Below, in pieces: positions 1 to 4,502 of a stretch of 5,513 bases of DNA. The stretch spans positions 1 through 5,513 of the forward strand of contig CALCVR010000027.1 of the NCBI GenBank assembly GCA_937905915.1, written 5' to 3'. The stretch's first letter is position 1, and each line of letters starts with the position of its first letter. The notes under the pieces were generated by a model. That model did no database searches, was not told where the DNA came from, and saw only the letters and a program-made list of their open reading frames with translations. This stretch comes from an uncultured Eubacteriaceae bacterium (GTDB lineage Bacteria > Bacillota > Clostridia > Oscillospirales > Acutalibacteraceae). A program made the position numbers and the translations under genes.

Positions 1-159
1 CACTCGTTTTAAATTATCGCTTTCATTGATGTCCGATCCTGTGAGGAAATAGCCTTTGCTGTGCAAGATTTCGGCCAGGGGATACATACCCGATCCGCCG
101 ATGCCGATAAAGTGGACGTGCTTTGCTTGTTTGAGAATATGATCACAACATTCGGTCAT
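1..159 (-). CDS. murC: UDP-N-acetylmuramate--L-alanine ligase, N-terminal part (cut by window edge)
   Basis: Only the first 53 codons are present; the gene runs off the left edge. MurC is the cytoplasmic Mur ligase that uses ATP to add L-alanine to UDP-N-acetylmuramic acid, the first step in building the peptidoglycan stem peptide. The translation shows the MurC N-terminal Rossmann signature [18 protein letters not shown] (about residues 15-32), with the glycine-rich GIGGSGM loop that binds the UDP part of the substrate, then [12 protein letters not shown], where family members have GSD. The ATP-binding and C-terminal domains lie outside the window. The ATG at 157-159 is preceded by AGGAGTG (167-173 on this strand) at a 7-base spacing, which fixes the start. 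It is divergent from spoVG. GIGGSGM followed by GSD separates MurC from MurD, MurE and MurF, though the fragment is short. Confidence 0.92.
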   Translation of the reverse strand, partial: MTECCDHILKQAKHVHFIGIGGSGMYPLAEILHSKGYFLTGSDINESDNLKRV

Positions 160-191
160 AGATTGACACTCCTAAAAATCGATATCACTTT

Positions 192-220
192 ATTATATGG
201 CAAAGTGAGCCTAGAATAAA
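192..220 (-). promoter_or_regulatory. Candidate sigma-A promoter for murC
   Basis: On the minus strand a perfect TATAAT -10 (192-197) lies 17 bases from a weak TTTATT -35 (215-220, three of six matches to TTGACA). Transcription would start near 185, giving a short leader that contains the murC ribosome binding site at 167-173. The -10 and spacing are good and the -35 is poor. Confidence 0.45.
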
Positions 221-280
221 GCGATTTTTAAAATTTCTCCAAAAGATTTTGAAAAAATAATCATATAGCAAAAGATCACT

Positions 281-309
281 ATAGAAAGATCGGAAAATCC
301 TTTGAATAG
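281..309 (+). promoter_or_regulatory. Weak sigma-H-like promoter for spoVG
   Basis: B. subtilis spoVG is a classic sigma-H gene (consensus RNAGGAWWW-N11/12-RNNGAATWW). Here ATAGAAAGA (281-289) and TTTGAATAG (301-309) are spaced by 11 bases and keep the GAAT core, but the second G of the -35 and some flanking positions do not match. The position, about 50 bases before the start codon, is suitable. No convincing sigma-A promoter was found in the same stretch. This is a guess guided by knowledge of the family. Confidence 0.25.
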
Positions 310-359
310 GACGCTCTTTTTCTTCAAATACTAGATAGCACAAGGAAGGGGAGTTGACT

Positions 360-656
360 ATGACAATTACAGAAGTCCGAGTTCGGAGACTATACAACGA
401 GGCAAGGCTCCGCGCAGTAGTTTCCGTCACTCTGGACAATGCATTAGCTATCCATGATATCAAGGTCATCGAAGGTCCGGAACGTTTTTTTGTGGCTATG
501 CCTAGCCGCCGTGAGCCAGAAGGGGGATACCGGGACATCGTCCATCCCATTTCAGCAGACATGAGACGTCAGCTAGAGGATGCCGTTATGAAAGAATATC
601 ACGACACGGTAAAACATCGGGAAGAAAATCTCGATCATCCAGTGGGTCATGAATAA
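360..656 (+). CDS. spoVG: SpoVG, septation/sporulation regulator (RNA-binding protein)
   Basis: The product is 98 residues, close to the 97 of B. subtilis SpoVG. The conserved core is easy to see: TEVRVRRL near the N-terminus, RLRAVVSVTLDNALAIHDIKV (written here in two parts: RLRAVVSVTLD at 16-26 and IHDIKVIEG at 31-39), then FFVAMPSRREPEGGYRDIVH (43-62) and PIS (63-65). Family knowledge: SpoVG is a small cytoplasmic protein that binds RNA (and, in some reports, DNA), affects asymmetric septation and spore cortex formation, and in other Firmicutes influences virulence and metabolic genes. The start chosen is ATG 360, preceded by AAGGAAGGGG (342-351) at 8 bases; an in-frame TTG at 354 would place the binding site too close. 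The last 20 or so residues are charged and variable, as in relatives. It is monocistronic, ended by the hairpin at 678-713, and divergent from murC. Confidence 0.96.
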   Translation: MTITEVRVRRLYNEARLRAVVSVTLDNALAIHDIKVIEGPERFFVAMPSRREPEGGYRDIVHPISADMRRQLEDAVMKEYHDTVKHREENLDHPVGHE

Positions 657-677
657 AAATGACAAATAGAAAAAATG

Positions 678-713
678 CACCCCAAGCTAACACCGGCTTG
701 GGGTGTTGTTTTT
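678..713 (+). terminator. Rho-independent terminator of spoVG
   Basis: CACCCCAAGC (678-687) pairs perfectly with GCTTGGGGTG (696-705) across an 8-base loop, followed by TTGTTTTT (706-713). It is a 10-bp GC-rich stem with a U-tract, 21 bases after the spoVG stop codon. It isolates spoVG from the cysteine-rich gene downstream. Confidence 0.93.
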
Positions 714-782
714 ATGGTTCGTTTGTCATAAACTAAAATTGAAACGACCCAATCCATAAAATAATTTTTTGGAGGTCTTTCC

Positions 783-953
783 ATGGATCAGTCAAAAAAA
801 GACTGTCCCTGCAAGCGAAAATGTAAACGTCATGGACTCTGCCGCCAGTGCCGTCAGTTTCATCGACAAGAAGCAAAACACCCTTTAACCACCTGTCAGC
901 GTCTGCGGAAGGATACTGACAGAAAGCTAAAAAGGCAGAACCCATCTTCTTGA
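783..953 (+). CDS. Small cysteine-rich protein, probable metal (zinc) binder, function unknown
   Basis: This 56-residue protein is too short for many gene callers but well supported. ATG 783 follows a full GGAGG (771-775) at 7 bases, and the frame is dense in patterned cysteines. Cysteines are at 8, 10, 14, 20, 23 and 38, with histidines at 17 and 27, giving CPCKRKC, RHGLCRQC and FH followed by a late C38. The arrangement C-x-C-x3-C-x2-H-x2-C-x2-C-x3-H suggests a small zinc-binding fold; this is inference. It resembles short uncharacterised proteins common in Clostridia with a CPC...C.RHG.C..CR..H pattern; this is from memory. The protein is very basic (many Lys and Arg, especially in the C-terminal third), so nucleic-acid binding is possible. 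No signal peptide or membrane segment is seen. It sits between spoVG, from which a terminator separates it, and the dpaAB operon. Confidence 0.85.
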   Translation: MDQSKKDCPCKRKCKRHGLCRQCRQFHRQEAKHPLTTCQRLRKDTDRKLKRQNPSS

Positions 954-967
954 TTTTGCATACTTTA
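939..967 (+). promoter_or_regulatory. Second sigma-K-like promoter match, upstream of dpaA
   Basis: AACC (939-942) and CATACTTTA (959-967) are separated by 16 bases and fit mACm-N16-CATAnnnTA. The site overlaps the last codons of the cysteine-rich gene and would give a leader of about 155 bases before dpaA. The -10 also resembles the related sigma-E consensus CATACAnT. It is weaker evidence than the proximal match because of distance and because such short motifs recur by chance in AT-rich DNA. Confidence 0.28.
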
Positions 968-1037
968 GCTATAGGGATAAGGATTAAGGTATAAAAATCA
1001 AGTAAGCAAAAACGTCTATTGCCTTACCAATAAAATC

Positions 1038-1063
1038 AGGGAGAAACCAAAGCATTCTTCCCT
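1038..1063 (+). repeat. Imperfect hairpin between the cysteine-rich gene and dpaA
   Basis: AGGGAGAA (1038-1045) can pair with TTCTTCCCT (1055-1063) if one T is bulged, around a 9-base loop. A similar bulged hairpin can form at 1002-1027 (GTAAGCAA with TTGCCTTAC). Neither is followed by a run of T, so a terminator function for the upstream gene is doubtful. Confidence 0.25.
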
Positions 1064-1074
1064 TGTAAAATTGG

Positions 1075-1103
1075 CACATCCGCCGGTTTTTCACCATATG
1101 ATA
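1075..1103 (+). promoter_or_regulatory. Probable sigma-K (mother-cell) promoter of dpaAB
   Basis: CACA (1075-1078), 16 bases, then CATATGATA (1095-1103) matches the sigma-K consensus mACm-N16-CATAnnnTA at every specified position. Transcription would start near 1110, just before the dpaA ribosome binding site (1117-1122). Known biology fits: the B. subtilis spoVF (dpaAB) operon is transcribed by sigma-K in the mother cell. The match is direct; its activity is inferred. Confidence 0.62.
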
Positions 1104-1116
1104 GAAAAGAAAATCC

Positions 1117-1122
1117 AGGGGG
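1117..1122 (+). promoter_or_regulatory. Ribosome binding site deciding the dpaA start
   Basis: AGGGGG lies 8 bases before ATG 1131. Earlier in-frame candidates, TTG 1071 and ATG 1098, have no such site and would overlap the probable promoter, so 1131 is preferred. Confidence 0.7.
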
Positions 1123-1130
1123 TTTTAATT

Positions 1131-2009
1131 ATGATGACACGAGAACCTTTTGCTGTCATCGGAGGGGACCTACGGCAAGCAAGAGCAGCTCATCTGCTGG
1201 CATCAGATGGGTTTATTGTGCATGCAGTTGGGTTCGATTCCGATATTGAAATGGGGAGCGACGTCCGCCGCGCACGTAGTGTTGCCGATGCCATCCACGG
1301 CAGCCGGTATATCCTATTGCCCATGCCGCTGACCACCGATGGAGAATCCGTCAACGCTCCATTTTCCTGCAACACCATCACCATCTCGGAAGTGTTTGGT
1401 ACCGCCATCCCAGGGCAAACGCTGCTTGCCGGGCAAGTATCCCTGCCTATCGCCCAGCGTGCCCAGGAATACGGCCTGACACTTGTAGACTACTTAAAGC
1501 GGGAAGAACTTGCCGTCCGCAACGCTGTCCCTACTGCGGAGGGGGCCATCCAATTGGCCATGGAAGAACTTCCATTTACGTTGGATGGATCCCAGTGCCT
1601 TGTGGTAGGATTCGGACGGGTGGCCAAGGTATTAGCCCTTAAACTGGCCGCTTTAGGAGCTCATGTGACCATCGCCGCCCGAAAGCACAGCGATGCCGCT
1701 TGGGCTCAGGTGGAAGGATACGGATATGTCCCCACCGCTCAGTTGGAACAAGCCGTCACACAAACCGATGTTATTTTCAATTCCGTTCCGGCCATGCTTT
1801 TTAATGAAAAGGTATTGAGCAAGGTAAAAAGCCATTGTCTCATTATCGACCTGGCGTCCAAACCGGGTGGAGTGGACTTTGAAACAGCTGGACGTTTAGG
1901 TGTCAAAACCATCTGGGCGCTGTCACTGCCGGGAAAAACCGCACCATGGACCGCAGGCGCCATTATCAAAGATACCATTTTGAATATCATTGAGGAGGCA
2001 ACCCCATGA
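1131..2009 (+). CDS. dpaA: Dipicolinate synthase subunit A (spore DPA synthesis)
   Basis: The product is 292 residues, against 297 in B. subtilis SpoVFA/DpaA. With DpaB it converts 4-hydroxy-tetrahydrodipicolinate, a lysine/diaminopimelate pathway intermediate, to dipicolinic acid in the mother cell; the product is loaded into the spore core with calcium and gives heat resistance. Visible features are an N-terminal AVIGGDLRQ motif (8-16), followed by an ILLPMPLTTDG stretch typical of the family, and a second dinucleotide-binding Rossmann fold with VVGFGRVAK (158-166; glycines at 160 and 162, Ala165). Then come NSVPAMLFNEKVL, LIIDLASKPGGVDF and LPGKTAP (266-272) with TAG, all matching DpaA landmarks. 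The start at 1131 is set by its binding site; a second Met follows directly. The last codon and stop overlap the dpaB start, so the two are probably translationally coupled. A sigma-K-type promoter precedes it. Confidence 0.96.
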   Translation: MMTREPFAVIGGDLRQARAAHLLASDGFIVHAVGFDSDIEMGSDVRRARSVADAIHGSRYILLPMPLTTDGESVNAPFSCNTITISEVFGTAIPGQTLLAGQVSLPIAQRAQEYGLTLVDYLKREELAVRNAVPTAEGAIQLAMEELPFTLDGSQCLVVGFGRVAKVLALKLAALGAHVTIAARKHSDAAWAQVEGYGYVPTAQLEQAVTQTDVIFNSVPAMLFNEKVLSKVKSHCLIIDLASKPGGVDFETAGRLGVKTIWALSLPGKTAPWTAGAIIKDTILNIIEEATP

Positions 2010-2611
2010 ATAACTTGACGGTGGGTTTTGCAATGTGCGGTTCCTTCTGCACGTTTGCCAAGGCAATCCCACAGATGGAGAAGCTTCTGGAACTAGGGCA
2101 TCACGTGGTGCCTATCATGTCCCAGATTGCCTATTCCACAGACACCCGATTTGGCAAAGCTCAGGATTTTCGTCAGCATATTGAAGAAATATGCGGCAGA
2201 CCTATTATACATACCATCGATGGAGCGGAACCTATCGGCCCCAAGAAAATGCTGGATATTCTGGTGATTGTTCCCTGTACCGGCAATACCATGGGCAAGC
2301 TGGCTTTGGGCATCACCGATTCTCCCGTTACTATGGCGTCCAAATCCCATCTGCGCAACGGACGGCCTCTGGTGATCTGTCCTGCCACCAACGATGGACT
2401 ATCGGCGTCGGCTCCCAACATCGGGAAACTGATAAACACGAAAAACATCTACTTTGTCCCTATGGAACAGGATGATTCACAAAAGAAACCCACATCCTTA
2501 GTGGCTAAGTTTGACCTATTGGTTCCCACTATGGAAGAAGCTCTCCAGGGCAGACAAATCCAGCCTGTACTTTGGGTAGATGGAACAACAATTGATTTTG
2601 AATTTATTTAA
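2006..2611 (+). CDS. dpaB: Dipicolinate synthase subunit B (flavoprotein-like)
   Basis: The product is 201 residues, against 200 for B. subtilis SpoVFB/DpaB. It belongs to the flavoprotein/decarboxylase-like fold (the FMN-binding 'flavoprotein' family) and is needed with DpaA for dipicolinate formation; the exact division of labour between the two subunits is less clear. Motifs seen are VGFAMCGSFCTF (6-17), the phosphate-binding-like PCTGNTM (90-96), TDSPVTMASKSHLRNGRPLV, PATNDGL, and NIYFVPMEQDD with KKP close after, then EALQGRQIQPVLW near the C-terminus, all family landmarks. Translation starts at ATG 2006 inside the dpaA stop (ATGA overlap), with GAGGAGG (1992-1998) 7 bases upstream. A hairpin follows at 2645-2677. 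The gene appears intact. Confidence 0.96.
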   Translation: MNNLTVGFAMCGSFCTFAKAIPQMEKLLELGHHVVPIMSQIAYSTDTRFGKAQDFRQHIEEICGRPIIHTIDGAEPIGPKKMLDILVIVPCTGNTMGKLALGITDSPVTMASKSHLRNGRPLVICPATNDGLSASAPNIGKLINTKNIYFVPMEQDDSQKKPTSLVAKFDLLVPTMEEALQGRQIQPVLWVDGTTIDFEFI

Positions 2612-2644
2612 CCACTAAATTCCTAGCTTATTGATAGAAATGAA

Positions 2645-2677
2645 AACAGCGCCATGGGCTTCATGGCGCTGTTATTT
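2645..2677. terminator. Bidirectional terminator between dpaB and the AraC-family gene
   Basis: ACAGCGCCATG (2646-2656) pairs perfectly with CATGGCGCTGT (2662-2672) around a 5-base loop; an A-T pair can extend the stem (2645/2673). On the minus strand the stem is followed by TTTTCATTTC, a fair U-tract; on the plus strand only TTATTTG follows. It therefore ends the regulator's transcript better than dpaB's. The right arm touches the regulator's stop codon (TAA at 2674-2672). Confidence 0.75.
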
Positions 2678-3502
2678 GTAAGGTGCATATTTACTAGGGG
2701 GCACATTTTTACGTTTTTTAAATACACGAGAGAAATAAAGCTGGTCGGAGAAACCAGAAGAATAGGCCGCTTCGCTGACAGACAAGCCTTGTTCCAAAAG
2801 ATCGCAGGCCTGGTCAATGCGGAAACGGGTTAAATATTCGTTGGGGGAGATGCTGAGCTCTTCCATAAAGAGGCGATAAAGGTGACTGCGACTGATCCCA
2901 ACGCTCTCGGCAATGTCTCCTACATTGATGGCGCGGGAATAATTGTATTGAATATATTGCAGTGCCTTTTCCACATACCGACGGGAGGCTCCCACCTCAT
3001 GATGACAGTCATTGTGACCATTTAGTTCCACTAAAGCTGCTAAAAATTCCAAAAGTTTCCCTTCCATCCGGATTTCGTCCGAGGGACGATGACCGGTTAC
3101 CTCTAAGATAGAGGCAATAAGAGAAGGAATCGAGCCATCAAGTTCAGCATAAAAAATAGGATGTTCCATAGATAGCCCCACAAGCCGCATCAGATGATCG
3201 GCTTCCGCGCCATTGAATCCAACCCAAGTATATTGCCAAGGGTCATCCTGATCGGCTTGATAATAGATCACAGTGGAAGGCGCAGCCAAAAAGCCGCTGC
3301 CGGCAGATAGTTTATACTGCTTGTCGCCCACTTCATAATAGCCCCGACCTGATAGAATATAGTGGATCAGGTAATGGTCACGAACAGCTGGGCCCCAACT
3401 ATGGCCCGGCTCACATTTTTGAAGTCCACAATTGTAAACGGTTAAACCCATGGAAGCACTATGGTTGACCTTGTAAGAATGCTTAAAAGCCTCTTGTGCC
3501 AT
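2672..3502 (-). CDS. AraC-family transcriptional regulator (cupin sensor plus double HTH)
   Basis: The product is 276 residues, normal for this family. The N-terminal half is an AraC-type cupin sensor domain (about 15-150) with SWGPAVRDHYLIHYILSG (35-52), a G-Y-Y-E-V-G-D strand, an LSAGSGFLAAP turn (65-75) and DPWQYTWVGFNG (87-98). These motifs are typical of the MsmR-like group often found beside sugar-utilisation genes; this is recalled family knowledge. The C-terminal 103 residues (174-276) hold two helix-turn-helix units: DIAESVGISRSHLYRLF (196-212) and SVSEAAYSSGFSDQLYFSRV (242-261), ending with the usual P-P-S-K-Y. ATG 3502 follows GGGAGG (3511-3516) at 8 bases; an in-frame TTG at 3532 has no such support. 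It is divergent from the decarboxylase locus 574 bases away. The ligand and targets cannot be read from the sequence. Confidence 0.94.
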   Translation of the reverse strand: MAQEAFKHSYKVNHSASMGLTVYNCGLQKCEPGHSWGPAVRDHYLIHYILSGRGYYEVGDKQYKLSAGSGFLAAPSTVIYYQADQDDPWQYTWVGFNGAEADHLMRLVGLSMEHPIFYAELDGSIPSLIASILEVTGHRPSDEIRMEGKLLEFLAALVELNGHNDCHHEVGASRRYVEKALQYIQYNYSRAINVGDIAESVGISRSHLYRLFMEELSISPNEYLTRFRIDQACDLLEQGLSVSEAAYSSGFSDQLYFSRVFKKRKNVPPSKYAPYK

Positions 3503-3655
3503 TTTCTTTCCCTCCCTTACTAAATAGGACAAGATCTCGCAAAGTCGTCATTGAAACAGCTACTTTTTACACGCATCCGATGATTGAATATTCAGATGAC
3601 TTGAATCCCAAAAGTCCTAGGTCCAGTGGATTTTGTAAGTTAGCCTAGGTGTTTA

Positions 3656-3689
3656 ATTTGATATAATTTCCTGAAAAAACATATCAAAT
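3656..3689. repeat. Perfect 9-bp inverted repeat, possible operator
   Basis: ATTTGATAT (3656-3664) and ATATCAAAT (3681-3689) are perfect inverted copies with a 16-base spacer, so their centres are 25 bases apart. The arms are AT-rich and would form a weak hairpin, so a protein-binding site is more likely than an RNA structure. It is 154 bases upstream of the regulator's start codon and about 305 before the oadG promoter. Confidence 0.5.
3660..3687 (-). promoter_or_regulatory. Possible promoter of the AraC-family gene, inside the inverted repeat
   Basis: On the minus strand TTGATA (3682-3687, four of six matches) and TATATC (3660-3665, four of six matches) are 16 bases apart. If used, it gives a leader of about 150 bases and puts both promoter elements inside the inverted repeat, which would suit autoregulation. 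The match is weak, and the palindrome itself produces part of it. Confidence 0.2.
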
Positions 3690-3980
3690 GACATCATAAC
3701 CCCCTCATATTATTATAATGCATACAAAAAGAAAGCGCAAGCGAGTTACAAAAAAATATCTAAAATTCATCGTGATAAATCCCTAAAAATTATAGACCAA
3801 CACATGGAATCATTGAAAAAAGTGCAAAATAAAACCCGTCTTGTTCCTATGCAAATTTTTCATCTTACTTCGTTAATTTTTTAGGCAAAATAGAAAAAAT
3901 AGATCGAATCACAAAAAACAAGACAAAAATTGTTGGTAAAATTAGGGCAACACACCAAAACAAATGAAAAATATAAAAAC

Positions 3981-3997
3981 TCAATTTGAATAATTGA
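3981..3997. repeat. Short inverted repeat overlapping the oadG -35 element
   Basis: TCAATT (3981-3986) and AATTGA (3992-3997) form a 6-bp inverted repeat with a 5-base spacer. The right arm overlaps the -35 hexamer (3994-3999). The same stretch also reads as two TTGAAT words 8 bases apart (3986 and 3994). It could be a repressor or activator site, but a short AT-rich repeat can arise by chance. Confidence 0.3.
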
Positions 3998-4022
3998 ATT
4001 TTAGTGAAAAACACGGTATAAT
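3994..4022 (+). promoter_or_regulatory. Sigma-A promoter of the oadG-oadB locus
   Basis: TTGAAT (3994-3999) is 17 bases from a perfect TATAAT (4017-4022). Transcription would start near 4029, with a leader of about 48 bases containing AAAGGAGG (4062-4069), 7 bases from the oadG start. This is the best sigma-A promoter in the window. Confidence 0.78.
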
Positions 4023-4076
4023 AAATCTGTTCGCTTGTTGTGTGGATTTACATTTTTTAACAAAGGAGGGAGAAGT

Positions 4077-4451
4077 ATGGTTCAGGAAATGCTAACAGTG
4101 GTTTTGACCGGTTTGCTGGTTGTGTTCTCTGTTTTGATTCTTTTGACCTTTTTGATCTGGCTGTATGGTAAGATTATCTACTCGATCCAGAGTCGAAACA
4201 AAGGTTCCGCAGATTCAACAAGTACGGAAAAAAAAACAGATAATGTAGCCACCAAGGCGCCTATGCAGGCGGCAGCTGCTCCTCAAGGGATTTCCAACGA
4301 GGTGTTGACAGTCATTGCAGCAGCGGTTGCATCCATGGGTTCGGCAGCCGGCGTGCAGTACACTGTGCGCAGCGTTCGCCGCGAGGGAACCGCTCGTCCT
4401 GTATGGAGGTCTGCAGGCGTCTACGAAAATTCGCGCCCTTTTTCATCCTAA
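4077..4451 (+). CDS. oadG: Sodium-pump decarboxylase small membrane subunit (OadG/MmdD family)
   Basis: The product is 124 residues. It begins with a single strongly hydrophobic helix (about 6-36: TVVLTGLLVVFSVLILL then TFLIWLYGKIIY), followed by a Ser/Thr/Lys/Ala-rich linker. A C-terminal segment, ISNEVLTVIAAAVASMG then YTVRSVRR and ending in SAGVYENSRPF, is typical of this family in gut Clostridia. The subunit anchors and assembles the complex, linking the soluble carboxyltransferase to the beta-subunit sodium pump. Decarboxylation of oxaloacetate, methylmalonyl-CoA or glutaconyl-CoA drives sodium export; this gene alone cannot say which substrate applies, so the oadG symbol is generic. ATG 4077 follows AAAGGAGG at 7 bases. 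It is first in the locus, 51 bases before the beta-subunit gene, and has its own upstream promoter. No biotin-carrier gene lies between the two. Confidence 0.88.
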   Translation: MVQEMLTVVLTGLLVVFSVLILLTFLIWLYGKIIYSIQSRNKGSADSTSTEKKTDNVATKAPMQAAAAPQGISNEVLTVIAAAVASMGSAAGVQYTVRSVRREGTARPVWRSAGVYENSRPFSS

Positions 4452-4502
4452 AGGACTCTGAAAGGATGGGATCATTAAACAACTTCGAAAGGACGATTTG
4501 CG

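Larger units (their letters stand above)
3503..4076. other. 574-base AT-rich divergent spacer between the regulator and oadG
   Basis: No convincing open frame or RNA gene was seen here, and base composition is clearly richer in A and T than the flanking genes. It holds the regulator's ribosome binding site (3511-3516), two CCTAGGT copies 28 bases apart (3616-3622 and 3644-3650), the ATTTGATAT inverted repeat (3656-3689), four TTGAAT words (3584, 3601, 3986, 3994), the oadG promoter (3994-4022) and the oadG ribosome binding site (4062-4069). The middle part, about 3720-3960, shows no structure that I trust. The length is generous for simple divergent promoters and leaves room for regulation at both ends. 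Confidence 0.7.

Noticed and set aside
185..562. Minus-strand open frame covering the murC-spoVG spacer and much of spoVG
   Set aside because: It is antisense to the well-conserved spoVG, has no family resemblance and no ribosome binding site; it is a shadow frame.
755..763. CATAAAATA, matching the sigma-K -10 pattern before the cysteine-rich gene
   Set aside because: It has no mACm box 16 bases upstream, and transcription would start inside the ribosome binding site (771-775).
739..767. TTGAAA-N17-TAATTT as a sigma-A promoter for the cysteine-rich gene
   Set aside because: The predicted start would fall at or beyond the ribosome binding site, leaving no usable leader.
733..945. Minus-strand open frame antisense to the cysteine-rich gene
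   Set aside because: The plus-strand frame has a strong ribosome binding site and patterned cysteines; the minus-strand translation has neither.
1071..1130. N-terminal extension of dpaA from TTG 1071 or ATG 1098
   Set aside because: Neither start has a ribosome binding site, the region holds the probable promoter, and length and alignment with DpaA favour 1131.
2093..2475. Open frames in other frames and on the other strand inside dpaB
   Set aside because: They lie wholly within an intact, recognisable dpaB and show no family features.
3503..3532. Ten-residue N-terminal extension of the AraC-family protein from TTG 3532
   Set aside because: The extension is encoded by the ribosome binding site region of ATG 3502; GGGAGG at 8 bases makes 3502 the start.
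3616..3650. Two CCTAGGT copies 28 bases apart
   Set aside because: They are short, self-palindromic words with no promoter alongside; chance cannot be excluded and no function is suggested.
3729..3745. GAAAGCGC, resembling half of a CcpA catabolite-repression (cre) site
   Set aside because: Only one half matches WTGNNARCGNWWWCA-type sites, the other half reads AAGCGAG, and it is not near a promoter.
3930..3952. TGTTG...CAACA hairpin in the spacer
   Set aside because: It is only 5 bp with a 12-base loop and no U-tract; not distinguishable from chance.
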